Source: Diploscapter coronatus
Lineage: Eukaryota; Nematoda; Chromadorea; Rhabditida; Rhabditidae
Direction of reading: 5' to 3'
Assembly: GCA_964036155.1 (NCBI GenBank)
Contig: OZ038422.1
Coordinates: forward strand, 19,181,201-19,245,200
DNA length: 64,000 nucleotides
This document shows positions 1 through 13,300 of the stretch, in pieces. A model generated the notes under the pieces. The model made no database searches. It worked only from the letters and a program-made list of their open reading frames with translations, and was not told the DNA's origin. How positions within the stretch are numbered: the first letter of the stretch is position 1; every line of letters begins with the position of its first letter. Both the position numbers and the translations under genes were made by a program.

Positions 1-3000
1 GCTGCACTTCTTTCTGATCCAAGTCGTCTCCCCACACGAACTTCACCAGTCCATATCGGTCTGCCAGCTTCAGAGGCTCTTGGTCCTGCAGATATTTACT
101 TTTTTAAATGAAATTATAGATAGCACAAAGGGCAGGTCAATTGGGACAAGATAAATGAAAATTTTGATGCGCAAAAGGCTAGCACGTTACTTATAGTCAA
201 TTTTGCGACATTTCAATGATTCAAGAAATGCTTGTGAAGCAAAATAGAAAAACTATACAATGGACTATGTATTCTAAAATTTGCGTTTGGTTATTTTGTT
301 TAATGAGAATCTGTTGTGACAAGCGGAATATATCATCTATAAAATTTTGTAATGGTAATGAGAAATGAAGTAATGTCAAAATTCATATTTCGTTACTTTA
401 CAAGAAGTTGATAGACTTATAAGAAGAAAAAGCTAGGCTGTAAGATCGATGTGTTGTTTTGTTAGAAATAGCATTCAACATTTCTTACTATTAAAAATCA
501 ATTCCCTAACACAAATGAAATCTCGAGATCTTACTTTCAAAAGTTCTTCGCTGTGGAAATTGACGCCGAGTATTTTGCACGAGGCAGCGAAATGAACGGC
601 AATTCTGCTGCAGTCAGAGCGAATGTCCTGCAAACATACGACTATATAAAAGGTCAAAATGAATGAATGAATGAATGAATTAGTTGAAATACCTGAAAAG
701 GCATATATCTGGTAGTGGCTCCGACCACGAGGAACAGCACGGGGTAATAATGCTGCTTCTGGGAAATGAGCACGCAAATGTCCGGGTCGAAACAGGAAAA
801 CACGATGCGTCTTCCGCTTGCGTGTTGAGAGACTACCTGAATAGAGAAAAGTAGGTCAGATTCTTGCTTTCTACCTTTATTTTGATATAAAAATTCTGAG
901 TTTAAAACTACTCTAGGCATTTGGATGAAAAATTCCATTCTAGGTTTCGCTATTTAGAATTTCACGAAAAATAGACTCGAACCGAAATGGAAATTTATAA
1001 AAATCAAATAATAAAATCGGAGTAAAATGGAAGGCTCGCAGATAATAAATGAAAATTCGAAACTTGCCTGCAGAATAGTGTCACAAAACGCATTTCTCTC
1101 CATGAACCCCTCGCATTCGTGCGATCCATCCTGCAATAAGTTCATCATCTTCATTTCCTCTTCAGAAAGACGACCTTCATGTACATGGGATATTTGATTT
1201 CGATGTTGAATCCGACATTTTGGTCGACAGTCTGTAGTGCCTGGGCTAGAGTGGGGAAGGGATGGTGCTCTGTCAGCAGAAGTTCCGCTTCTGAGGGAGT
1301 CACCTGTAGCAAATCATCATAATCATGACGTAAAAGAAGCGATGAAAATGAGACTTACACTGATTCCCGTTGCGCCATTGGGTTCATGAGCCATTTCCAC
1401 GTGCTGCAATGACAGTAATAAGTAAAAAAAGTGAAAGATTGATGGAAATAAATATTGCATTTGATACGATGTTTCAGTGAATTCTGTTTATGACGAGGAA
1501 AAACCAAACTATAACTTTGGGAATCTATAACTCTAAAATAGAAGCAGAGTTTTCAATTGAAAAATTCAAATAAATGAAGACTAAAATTTTTGAAATCGAT
1601 ATTTTAAGCCGTCGAACTAAAACTAACAAATAAAAAACAGGAAGCAACAAAAACACTACCTCAAAGTGCAGCAGATTGAGCTGAGCCATAGTGAGGTCCT
1701 TGACGGCGATCTTGTAGTACCTCTCCTCTTTGCTGGGATGGCTGGTCGACTCTTTGCCAGACCTGCCGGCCACGTGCACCAGCAGATGGAAGTCGTGGTA
1801 GATGATCACTTGCGCGTCCTACAATAACAGATCATCATCAAATAGCCACACATTCCCTCCTAACCTTGGTGCTTTGCACGTCGAACTCGACATAGTCACA
1901 TCCCCTGTTCGCGGCCGCATTCAGCGAATGAATCGTGTTTTCTCGTGCGATTGTCGATCTGAAATCAATTCGAATTGTGAGAATCTTTATTGACACTTTT
2001 TTGTTGTTGAAAATATCATTTAGTTCGAAAATCAGGCTTTCAGGGTTAGTCAGGAGATTCCGACTTTAGCTTATCTCAAAAATCCTAACTCCGATTCCGG
2101 GGTTGAGGAAATTCTTTACCTAGAATCTGACTGCGACTATGAAATTTTCAAAATATCACCCGTGATCATTCACAATATATTTTCGGCGATAATGTACAGA
2201 AACCGTGAAGTTGTCAATAATTATTGGGGAAAAACTTGCTCCTACCCAGTGTAACTTTTGCCCATCCCACGATGACCTATCTCGAGAATGTTCTTCCTCT
2301 TCCTCCAGTACTTGCCCCAGGACTTATCGACCAGATCGAAGTGGAGTGGAGTGTTCTTCAATCTCTTGGCAATCATGTAGTTGATCTCGATTTGCCCGAT
2401 CGGTTGATGGGTTGTGGAAATGAGTGGAAGAATCGTCTTCCCGTAAGTGTCTGGGAGGGTGGCTGGCAAGGCATAGGCCATTGCAAAGCGCGTTTCATCG
2501 CTGTACATTTCGATGCGAAATGCCTGAAAGTTGTTGATGGAAAATGAAGATCAGCTTCCTTCATAAACAAGCAGATAAATAAACAATACGTAGACTCACC
2601 AAATGTTGTATGGAGACTGTTCGAGTTCGGAAGACCAGATAATCGATGTTGTTGCGGAAGATGGAGCCGTTTTGGTATTGATCTCCATAAATTGGGTCGA
2701 CTCGAGTTAGAACCTGAGATAAGGAAATGAATGGATTAAATGAGATGACTTGGTACTACCGATAATTCAGTGTTGCTGAAGGAGGGCACATCAGGAAGGA
2801 CTGGGTCCGCTCGCTCTGATTCGTCCACGCTGTCTTTCTGAAAATGAGAAATATTTAATTATTGATCAGCATTTGCTTTCTAGATAGATCACAGACAAAA
2901 TCGAAGAAGAAATCACAAATTCACAGTTCACATTTCGCTATACAAAAATACAACGAAGAGAGGAGAAACGGGAAACATACACTCTCTGCATAAACTGAAC

Positions 3001-5192
3001 AGTTTCTCCACAGATTTTTGCGGGAGAAAATGTCGCTGTACGTGTACATCTGCAGGGATAAATCGATAAATAAGGTTAAAAATGAAGAATAAATCGTAAA
3101 ATTATTTCATCAGATATCCTAACTAATGCGATTGATAAATAGTCTTGAGATAATCAAGTGACGGTCAATAGCATGGAACTACACGAAGTATTTTATATTT
3201 TGGTTTCAAAGTTTCTGTGAACTACCTAGATAAAACATGGTATACATCTGAGAATACGTAAAGTTGAAAATCCTGAGAGTTTTAGGCTGATTCAATTCCA
3301 TAAAAGAAATGTAGACACCGAAACAAATTATTCTTGATGGTATACTTTTGAGCGTCATTGCATAAAATGATAAAATCGCATTGAGCAATAGACGATAATC
3401 TATGAGCATAAAACATGAAATTGCCTTACTTCACGAAATCTCACATCGAAAGGGACAATCTTGAGCCGATGGCTCTGGTCACGATAACGATTTTTGTAGA
3501 ATTTCATCGCCTGAAAAATAACGATGAAAATGTGTTGCAAATTAACAATTTTACCTCTCCATAAATCCTCAAATGAACAACCTGCTCTTCATCATGAAGA
3601 ATCCAGCCGTCGCTTATTTGATTCCTCTTCCCATCTAAAAATAAAAATTATTAACTTTTTCGAATCTTCAACAATCCATTCATTTGATCAAATGCTCAGA
3701 TATATTAATTCGCAAAGTAATCGTGAATTTCGCATATGTTTCCCCCGAAAATGCCGCCTTCTATCTCTTATCGCTTACGAAATACTCAAACTCATCGCTC
3801 GGCCATCATCTAACGTCCTTTGACTTCTCTGCAATGTCACTTACTCTCGCTTATAGAAACGCTCTAGACTATGTTAGAAAAGCACGTTTCGAGTCTAACA
3901 TTTCACGCTTTAAAAGAAATTAACGCGTCGCAAAAGTTATCTTTTGAAAAATTTTATAAGATTTGAAATAACCAGAGCATTGAAGAGGTGGAAAATATGA
4001 AAGATTAGAAAAGAAGCTTAATTACCCTTGAAATTATCGTTATGCATCTGATTTCAGTGAAACCAAGATCGCTATAATAACGCTATCTTTCAAACAGTTA
4101 CAAGATAAATTAAACTCTTAAAAAAAACATCTGCTTACCATACGCTCCAAAAACATCCTCGACCTGTGCTCTCGATGCCTCACTCCTCTGTTCGATGTGG
4201 GGCAGACAGACCCTCGACTGCAGTTGACTCTCCCACTTCTGCACGATCAGCAGCTTGGTCGGCACGTCCTCACAGGGATCCAGATCGTGCACAACCAGGT
4301 AGCGGAAACGGACTTCCTTCACACTCGAGCTCACTAACAAATCGCCTGTCCAGAGTTGCGTGTTATCCTGGAAATGAAAACGCAGATAACTATAGTAATG
4401 AAAAATATTGAGAATTAGAATGAATAAAACACGGACGAATTCATTAGCACTTTTTTTTTGCCAATTCTTCACTAATAGGAGTTTTCAAATGTCTCGATGA
4501 CGATTCTCAAGTTATAAAGTGCTAGTGTGAATTTCTTGTTCTTGAATATCTAGAAATCTGTTTTATAACGTGGGAAAATAGTATGCGAAATTGAAATTTT
4601 GCATAAATTATTTCTGATTTCTCTATATGAAAGTTTTTTAATAGATTTTCAAACCCAGAAAATTCGCGATTGTACTTTTTGACTTCAGAATCGTGATCAG
4701 GACACCTGAAAATCCCAAGAAACGATATGACATTATGCAAGCTCCCCTTGTCAGTGTCATGACTATCAATTATATCTATATAATATTTGTAGAAAAAGAA
4801 AAAAAAACAAAATATAGTCGTCTAAATATGACACGAAGAAAAGAAACCTACAGAATGCCTTTGCTCAGCGAGTTGGAGGGGGAAAGAATGAATTACGTTC
4901 CAGGAACCGAGAGCTGGGAGACTACCGACTACATGAATCTGAAAGGATATTTGTAAGTTTTATAACTGGCAATCAGGAACAAAAATGTTTTTTATCGATG
5001 TAACGAAACTACGAATCATTTAATTAACATTTTTCTGCGCTATGAAAATAGAAAAGATCACTTTGGTGCGTTCAAAAATTTGAATAAAAAAGTAGATTTT
5101 TACAAATTAGAGACGATAATTCTTACCCTTTCCCAGGAGTGAAGATGAGGCGACCTGACTCTGAAGTGGATCTTGAGTTGGGAGTTGGCCAT
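1..5192 (-). CDS. gpcpd1: Glycerophosphocholine phosphodiesterase GPCPD1-like (CBM20 + GDPD), 3' end off window
   Basis: This gene should hydrolyse glycerophosphocholine to choline and glycerol-3-phosphate in the cytosol. I read 17 exons: 5127-5192, 4852-4938, 4139-4367, 3555-3634, 3430-3510, 2981-3049, 2760-2837, 2600-2713, 2246-2523, 1865-1958, 1660-1818, 1359-1403, 1175-1303, 1068-1130, 693-836, 535-627 and 1-85, about 631 residues so far. The N-terminus starts [10 protein letters not shown] and carries a starch-binding-type CBM20 fold ([12 protein letters not shown], then [11 protein letters not shown]) at residues 5-120. The GDPD catalytic domain starts near residue 350 with HRGMG, followed by ARENT, EFDVQ and YHD, the expected metal and acid-base residues. 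[13 protein letters not shown] and FVWGDD match vertebrate GPCPD1. The intron after 1068 begins GC rather than GT. Only the C-terminal tail is missing, cut by the window edge. Confidence 0.93.
658..684. repeat. Short tandem GAAT repeat
   Basis: Six or so copies of the tetramer GAAT lie in the gpcpd1 intron just downstream (gene sense) of the exon at 693-836. It is a simple microsatellite with no apparent role. Confidence 0.85.
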
Positions 5193-7327
5193 GGAAGGGG
5201 CTCCACTCGCCGAGGCACTGCCCAGTGACCTCCGCTGTCCGCGCCTCCACACACCAACTGAGCTTATCCAACGGTAAACCTGATGACGCTCAGCTTTCTA
5301 AATAGATAAAATTCGTTTTGTATCGCGAATGTCAAGCTTTCGTGGCATAAAACTTGTATACTCGCGATAAGCAAGAGAAGGTCAAATAGGAGAGAAATCA
5401 AGGCATTGAAGAGGAGAAGAATGTAGCCGAGAATAGGCAGGAAAATGCAGAAATGCAGATAGAATGAACTCAGAGCGAGCCGCGTGCCCTCGCACTCTCA
5501 GTCGGTGCAAAACGAGTGCGAGACGAGTTCGTCCTGTCTGCTCTTTTCCCTTCCCTCCCCTTCCTCCCTTACATTCTTCTCTGCCAGTCTTCAGCCCTCA
5601 AATCGACCAGCTCTTTCCCATTCTCCATTCCCATCCCGCTTTCACTTTCCACCAGCCATCTTCTCACTTCCCTGCCCCTTTCAGCTTCAATTCTGATTGA
5701 TTGTAACAAAAATGAATGCAGGTTTGCTTCGTTGTGCTGTCGAGAGGAGGATTTTGACAAAAGGTAAACTTTCAACCGATTCTTTTGTCGAAAAGCATGT
5801 GAGGAAGCAAGCAATGTGCACAGCTTGAAAGTTGAAAGTCCGAGGGCAAAAACGCAACCGAGTCTTTGGAAAAAGAACAAACTTTGGCTAATAGAGTCGC
5901 GGCTGCTAGTGTCCAATGATGGAAGAGATGGAAAGACGAATGAAGCGAACAAAGTGGGAAATGAGAACATGCAAATCGCGATGGAAACTAGGCATGATAT
6001 GTTATGTATGCATATTGATCTACTTTGGGAAAGAGAAAGATAAAAACAGCTAGACTCATCCTGATTGGCCCCAGTTAGTCGAGAAAAGAGGCGCATAGCA
6101 TCTATAACGAGGCTGTCGTCTCTGTCGGACTCGATAATATATTCGTCACTACAGCGTTATTGCTGTTCATTGTTGTCGGTCCATAGAAAACAACAAGAGA
6201 AGAAAGAAAAATTCTATCACGGGTAAAATAATCATGTGGTGTGGAGAAAATGAAGCCACATGTCGGGTCCAAAGTTGGGAAAACCTGACAAAAATTGACT
6301 GGACAAAGAGAAAATCCCTAGAGGGAAGACGGCTGAATCGATGCGGAAAAGCTGAAGCTGAAGACGAAGCCGAAAACGGAGAGGAAAGGGGAGGGAAAGA
6401 GTGGAAATGTGAAGCCGTGAAATGCGAGTGAAGTTGGTTAGGATGGAAGGTGAAAGAAGTCGCGCGGAGGGTGGATAGAGGAAGGGGATGATTGGGAATG
6501 TCACGTGGGGAAGGAGTAGATATAATCAGGAGGAATCGAGGGAAAGGAATCAATGGGCAGAAATAAAACATTGAACAGTTGCTGGAATGGACAGGCGAAG
6601 GGGAAGGGAAAAAAAGGAAGAGAGCAAGAAGTAACAGGTCAAAGGCCAGAAGACATTAGACAATGATCATGCCATGCATGTACTCAATATAACAAATGCA
6701 AGAGATTCTAAAATATACACAAACTGACAGAAGGGAAAAAAATCGAAATAAGCCAACTTGCATTCATCCATTATTCTTTATCATGGAATGAAAAAATGCA
6801 GGAATGAGATGCAAGTGCAAAGATGCAGCACAATTCATTACTCGAATTATTGATAAGAATGACGGTTGCTAGTCTATTGTCTGGCAATTTATCAATTCGC
6901 CTGAAAAAATCAATAATCATGAAAATCCGAAGGACTTTCGTCAAAAATATTGCAATTCGAATGATTTACAAATGTGTCGCATTCATAGATTTCATAAATT
7001 TTGAAAAATATCATTTCCTAGGAATGTTTATTTTACAAGAAAGAGTAAAATGAAAATGAATAAAAATACCGTTTTAGAGTCGAGAAAACCCGTCAGAAGC
7101 GAGTAAGTGCTCAGTCAAAATGAATGTTAAAATTTCAAGGCTCAGAATTAGAGAAAGACGAGAAAATGAGCGCTCTCTTAAAAATGTCGAGTAATGTTGA
7201 AAGCATGAAAAGTCAATGATAGTTGAATAAGTGGAAGTCAAATGAAGTAATGTCCCCTTATAATTAACTACTATTGGTTGGAAGGCTGGAAGTCAGTCTC
7301 CCTCTCTTCCGTCTCCTATCTGTTCAT
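5193..7327. other. Intergenic region with opposite pyrimidine-rich and purine-rich tracts
   Basis: No exon chain is supported here. It holds the 5' flank of gpcpd1 and the 3' flank of the coiled-coil gene, both on the minus strand. About 5530-5700 is strongly pyrimidine-rich on the plus strand and about 6290-6660 strongly purine-rich. These skews create long but compositionally biased open frames that I do not treat as genes. Confidence 0.6.
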
Positions 7328-10300
7328 TCACTTGTTCTGCCTGACACCCCTCCTCTGCTCCCTCTGCTCATGCTGCAGGTTGCTTTCGACAGTCTTCATC
7401 ACGTTCTCGATCCCCTCCAGTTCGTTCTTGATTTTCGGCGTTAGATTCATCTAAAAATCAAAATCATAAACGAGAAGAATTTTGAAAATTTATGATTTTT
7501 AAAAGAGATTGTGTCTCTTTCGAGAATCTTGCAAAGAGTTAGGTTTGAGAACTAAGGCTGCGAATACTTTGTGCCCTCAAGTGAGTACTTTCCCCCCAAA
7601 GAAATAAATGCTTACTTTTACCTCCAAAGCGAGAGAAAGAAGAAATAGCGTAAGGGAGATAAAGAAAGAAATAGAAACAGCTTTTGGGATAGAAGTACCC
7701 ATTTTAAATCTTTGAACTAAAGGCACTCACTCGTGAGAAAAAAAATACTTGCGATCGAGAATTTACGATAGCATAAAAGAAAACGGTAAAATATAAGGAG
7801 CAGCTAGACGACTTTGTGCAAAGTCGAGTATTAGAAAATTAAAGTATAAGAAGGAAAAACCTACCAGTCTCTTGTTGTGATCGGCCTCGAGCTGCTGCAT
7901 TCTGGCTTCCAAGTAGCTGTTCCTAGAGATCAGATCCATTGCCTGCAATTCCTTTCTCATTCCATTCCACCCCTGTCAATCCCCTCACCCTGTTGACCAA
8001 ATCAGAGCTGTCCACCTTCCTCAACTCGTTCTCAGCCCTGGCTGACTTGAGTCGTTCGTGGATGAAGGCCCTCACGTCGCGGCAGGACTTGATCAGAGAC
8101 GTGATACGATTCTCAAATTATAATTCATTACAGACTGGTTGATATTAAGCAGATACTGAGAAGAAATAATGGAGGGTTTGAAACGTTTGCGAAGTTTCAG
8201 TCATTGCATTAGTTTGTAGATAGATTTTTAAAATATCGGAACCATAATGTGGTTCTCACAATTTTCGGACCGGAATCGAAATAGGAGTTGATCTCCCAAA
8301 ATTTATCGGAACCGAAAATCCTGTCAAGCGGCAAATGATTGACGTAGCTTCATTTTGTAATTGATTTCATAACTTCAAAACCTGCACTTTACTAGATTAT
8401 TCAAGTACTTATCACTCATTCGAGAATGTGGGTTGGTTATGAAATTACTTATTGATTCAAAAGATTCAAAAAGACTCACAGCGAGCTGTGGTTCCTGCTC
8501 CTGTCTGTCATAGCCCCTGGCCAGTTCCTTCACCTCCTGCACGACATTGTCCATGCGAATTGTCGCCTCCGAGAGGAACGAGTGCGGAGGGAAAACAGCT
8601 GCAAGGTCAACGTTGTTCAACAACGACCAACACAAGGCGAAATTCCTACTCTTGGTGTTTCTGAGAGAATCGCAGGCAGAGCGGCTTTCGGCCGAGTTGT
8701 TGTGAAAAGGAACGGTGGCACAGGCAGTTGGGACGAAGAAGCCAGGCGAGTGACAGGGTGCGGTCGATGGGGTGGTCGAGGTGGCCGAGGGACAGCGGGA
8801 ACTGACTGGCTGAGAAGGTTGGGCTGTTGTGGCACTGAAAAGTATTTTTTTGTTCACAAAAAAATAAAAGAAATACTCGGACCTAGTGACCTTGATTTCG
8901 AGTTGTTTTCTAGCTTCGGTGAGCATCCCTAGCAACTCCTCTCTCGTTGTCCTCGCTTCATCCAGTTTCTTCATGATTTCGTCGTCTCCACATTCAAACG
9001 CTTCCTTGTCCCTGAAACTTGCATATGTTTTTTTTTATCAGTGAAGCAGAGGACTTGGGTTAAATCGGGAGTATGATCGAAACTAATTTATTTTGAAAAG
9101 TTGCACGAGAATTTGCGCTTTTGAAGAAAATGTGCGCGTTTCAAAAACGTTATTCAACTATCATTATGCAAAACTATCTCTTTCAAACAAAGAGAGAACC
9201 TTGCAACTTTTTAGCGAGCATTTGAAAGAACAGTAGTATTCGTTTCGACATACATTACAGTAGCCTCGGCAAGTGGGCTGTCTTCGAAGACACTGCAGAT
9301 GACAGCCCGTCTGAGTTGCCTGTGAGCAGTCTGCAGTCTGTGCAGCTCTGTCTCTGCCTGCTGCAGTAGTACCATCCTCTGTTCAGCCTCCTCTCTCTGT
9401 TTGCCTGCAGTCTCCGTCTCTCTCTGCTTCGCTTCCAATTCCTTCTTCGTCTTCTCGTACAGAGAGCGGATCGACTTGATCTCTTCTGCCAATTCCTTGC
9501 ACATCTTCTGCAATCATTCATCTTCTCTCCATCATTTATTCCATATCCTCTTACCTCAGCCACTTTGTGCTTCTCCTGCATCTGCTCGAAGTACTCCCTC
9601 TGCCTGTCTCTCTGCTCGTCCCTCTCCTCCAACTCCTTCTGCAGCTTCTCACTCTCTTCCTGCAGCTGGACGAGCTCAGAAGCCACGTCGATCATCTGAA
9701 AAATGATTAATGAAGAATTTTGTGATTTTCATTTGAGAAAAAAACGAAGTAAAATTTTAAGTCAGAACCGAAAAGATGGTTGCAATTCTTATTGGAATCG
9801 AATCGAACATTTGTAAAAAGAATACCGAACTCAACATTCTGACTAGAAAGTACTTTTACACAATTTCAACTTCTATCCACCTGCTTCCTCTGCAAATCGT
9901 ACTCCTCCTGCAGCTCCTTCCTAGCCCTGTCCATCATTTCCTCTCTTCGCCTGGCTCCTTCTATTTCCTCTTCCTTCTCAGCCACGAGTCTGTCGATTTC
10001 CCTCTGTGCAGCCTGAAGTTTCTCATCTGCAGAACGGAGTGCAGGGGAATTGGAACGTAGCTGAAAATAATTTACTCTTTCATTTTCCTATACGTTTCTA
10101 TTTCTTGTGATAAATTTGGGCTCCCTGTATTTGTCACCGGCTATATTTATCACCGGGTTTTAGGGTGAGGGACCGTAAATTTGAAGATTTATGAACACGA
10201 GTGCTCTGCACCTAAATTTTGAAGAAGTCAGAGCCGGAGTCAGAATTGAGAATTCATAGGTCCTGAAACGGAATAGGAATTCCTAGCATTCCTGCTTATG

Positions 10301-13300
10301 AAGCACTGGCATAAGAGTCAAGCTATAGATAGAAAGGAGGTGTGGACTAATGGAAAGAATAAATCGCAAAAAACATTTTCGTCATATTTTCATTGAAATA
10401 TATTCCTTACCTTATTAAACTCTTCCAGTCTGGCGTCGAGTTCCTTTCTGAGCTCTGCAATTTTGTCGTCCTTGGTGGCGATTTCATTCGAAGCCGTGCT
10501 CAGTTCAGCCTGCAATTTGTATAATCATTTTATGTTGAGAGCATTCAATCTGACAGAGAGTCGCTGGATGGAGGCCTGCAGCTCGCCGATGCTGTTCATG
10601 GCCATGTTATACTGCGCCTCCAGCTGCTGGCATTGATGTTCCTTCTGAATTTAACATTTTCATATGCTACTATTTGGGAAATTCACTGTTTGGAATTTAT
10701 TGTGATAAAATTCAGTGATCTGACTTCAACAAGATAAGCATATGGTAAAGGTTATTTAGACGATACTAACATACTGTGGCGAATAAAAGCTTGTAACAAT
10801 CATGATTAGGAGCGAAGCCTAGTAGAGACGATTATCATGGATAAACTTGAATGATACTTTGAACACATCTTCTCCCCCACTGTATCGCAGTTTATGTGAT
10901 CTTGATTATCACGATCTCAATAATCTCAATACTTGGACCCCAATTCTATTTCCAACCAGACCATTGACGCAAATGGTTTGACAGCTGCCAAGGCATTTCT
11001 GTCTACCAAGATTGCAGTCTTACCTGGACCTGACTCTATTGTTCTTCCGTTCCTCGTTGCAGATTGTTTAACGACAATAAAGCTTTCCTACGAACTTACA
11101 ACGTTCTAACTACAACATTACAACGATCTTCACATACTGAATGGTGAATTCCTGCCAAATTTGATTTAAACTGGTTTATGATAATTCGACCTAGTTGACT
11201 TTATTCGAAATCACAATTGTCCCGAACTTTTGACCGCCACTGTATTATCCTAATCGTACTCTAGCATTCATTTTTAGAACTAGGAAAAAATTCCCAAGAA
11301 TCCTCTCGCGTTTTCAAGCCAGTCAAATCTATCAACACCAACCTCACTGATCAGACTGTAGAGAGCCTCTTCATTCGCATCTGCCTTGGTCTTCTGTTCC
11401 TGCTGCTCCTGCTCTGGCTGCCTCTCCTCAATCATTCCACCGAACACATTGAGTGCAGCTGCAGCACCTGCAATCATTCTTTCTTCATTTACATATTTCA
11501 TCATAAGGCCGCAAATTTTGCACACAATTTGTCGAACACACGAATGTGTTATTGTGCTGGTCAAACGAAGTGACAGCTCGTATGTTGAAAAAGGCAAGAT
11601 ATCATCGTGTTTCGTGTATTACACACGAATCTTGGGCAAATCGTGTGAAATTTGCAGCCCTACGCTTCACGACTCACTCGGTCTGCCGAGAGAAGGTCTC
11701 TTGGAGATGTCCAAAACGAATGAGGACTGCATCATCACGGAGCTGTTGATCTGACGCAGCGACTCTCGCATCACGCCGAAGCTCTTCTCCATTTCTGAAA
11801 GAATTTGCAAATTTAACATAATTACTATCGCTCACAAGTTGTGCATCGCTAACTAATTTCTGTCCAACTTGTTCATTTACATGCAGTGTTCTGATTCAGC
11901 CAAAACTTGGAATACTTTTACGATTTTGCCACATTGATATGTGGAAAAGTTTTCAGCCGAGTTACTAGTGATAATGTAAAACTTTTTAGCGCTTCTGTAC
12001 TTATAAATTGTTGGGGGAAAGTATGAAGCCGACGAGTAAAAAGTCAAATGTGAAAATTGGAATGAAAGAAAAAAACATTTCCTAAGAACAAAGATAAAGA
12101 CGAAATTTTCTGAGTTTTGCAAATCTCAAGATCAATGATAAAGCTTTGCCTGTCCCTAGTATAAGTGAAAAATGAAGGTTTTATTTCATCTTCACTGGAA
12201 GATTCTGATTCGAATCTTCTTAGTGACCTTCGAGAAAAAGAACGAACCATTGATGACATCAAGGAGGTCCCTGGGCGGCTGCATTCCAAAGGACAGTTCC
12301 AGGTTGAGCTGCTTGATGCGATTTGCCAGGTCGCTGTGGTCGCCAATCTGCAAATCGTAACGAAGTGATCGAATAATTTTCATTATCATCGTAAGGATGA
12401 ATGTATTTCATCCTTTGAATTGTTTTCCAGGCTATTTTTTGGCATTTTTCCTTCCAGTTCCGAATTTTCAAATGTTATTTCCATCCTATTCTAATTGGAA
12501 AAGGCAATCCTACAGCTTGAAGAATCTCCTCGAAGAGCCCAGCCGAGGACTTGAGTCGTTCGAACATCTTGAGCAGGGAGATCTTCATCTGCTGTAGTCT
12601 GTCGTAGGCCGATTCCACATCGTTCAGTGCATAGGCAGTCGCCTCATGCAGGATGATGAGTGACTCGTCCAGGCCCTGCAATGCCATTGATTATTCTGTT
12701 AACTCATCTATATGTGTGCTCACATTTCCTCGCTGAGTGGTCTGCAGTTCATTCTGGTCGTTCTGCAGTTCCCCTTTCCCCTTCTCCATCTGCTTCGTCT
12801 GTTCTGTTTTCTTCTTTTCCAGCTCGATTTCCACTACCAACTCGTTGATTCGCTCTTGCACCCCTGCAAAAATAAGCATCCGGGACGTGCCGTTTGAATG
12901 TCAAAATGATCATTTTTCTCTCTATTCCTAAGCTTGACTGATTTTTCTCAAGGATCAAAGTATCATTTAACAGTTTTGGAGATTTTCCGAAGAAAAATGT
13001 CCTACTCTTGGTTGGAGTGAACCCCCTGACATCTCCGAAGGGGAACTCTTCATCTGGGCCGAATAGACTGACTTCCTCGTCCTGACCGACTGCTCGATTA
13101 GCTCGGGGAGTGAGAGTCTCTGCCTGAAGCTGAGCCTCCAATTCGTCCAGCCTGTTATCCTTCTGTCTCAGCTGCTCCTCCAGATATTCCACCTCCTCTT
13201 CCAGTCTCTTCTGCTGCTGCTTCCAATCTGTCTGCTCGCTTCTGAAACATTGATCACTTTATCTGACAAAAACATATTTTTTTAAGTTGCAATATTTAGT

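Noticed and set aside
5464..6571. Several overlapping frames around the pyrimidine and purine tracts
   Set aside because: They are explained by biased base composition; the predicted peptides are low-complexity Ser/Pro/Leu/Phe or Glu/Arg.
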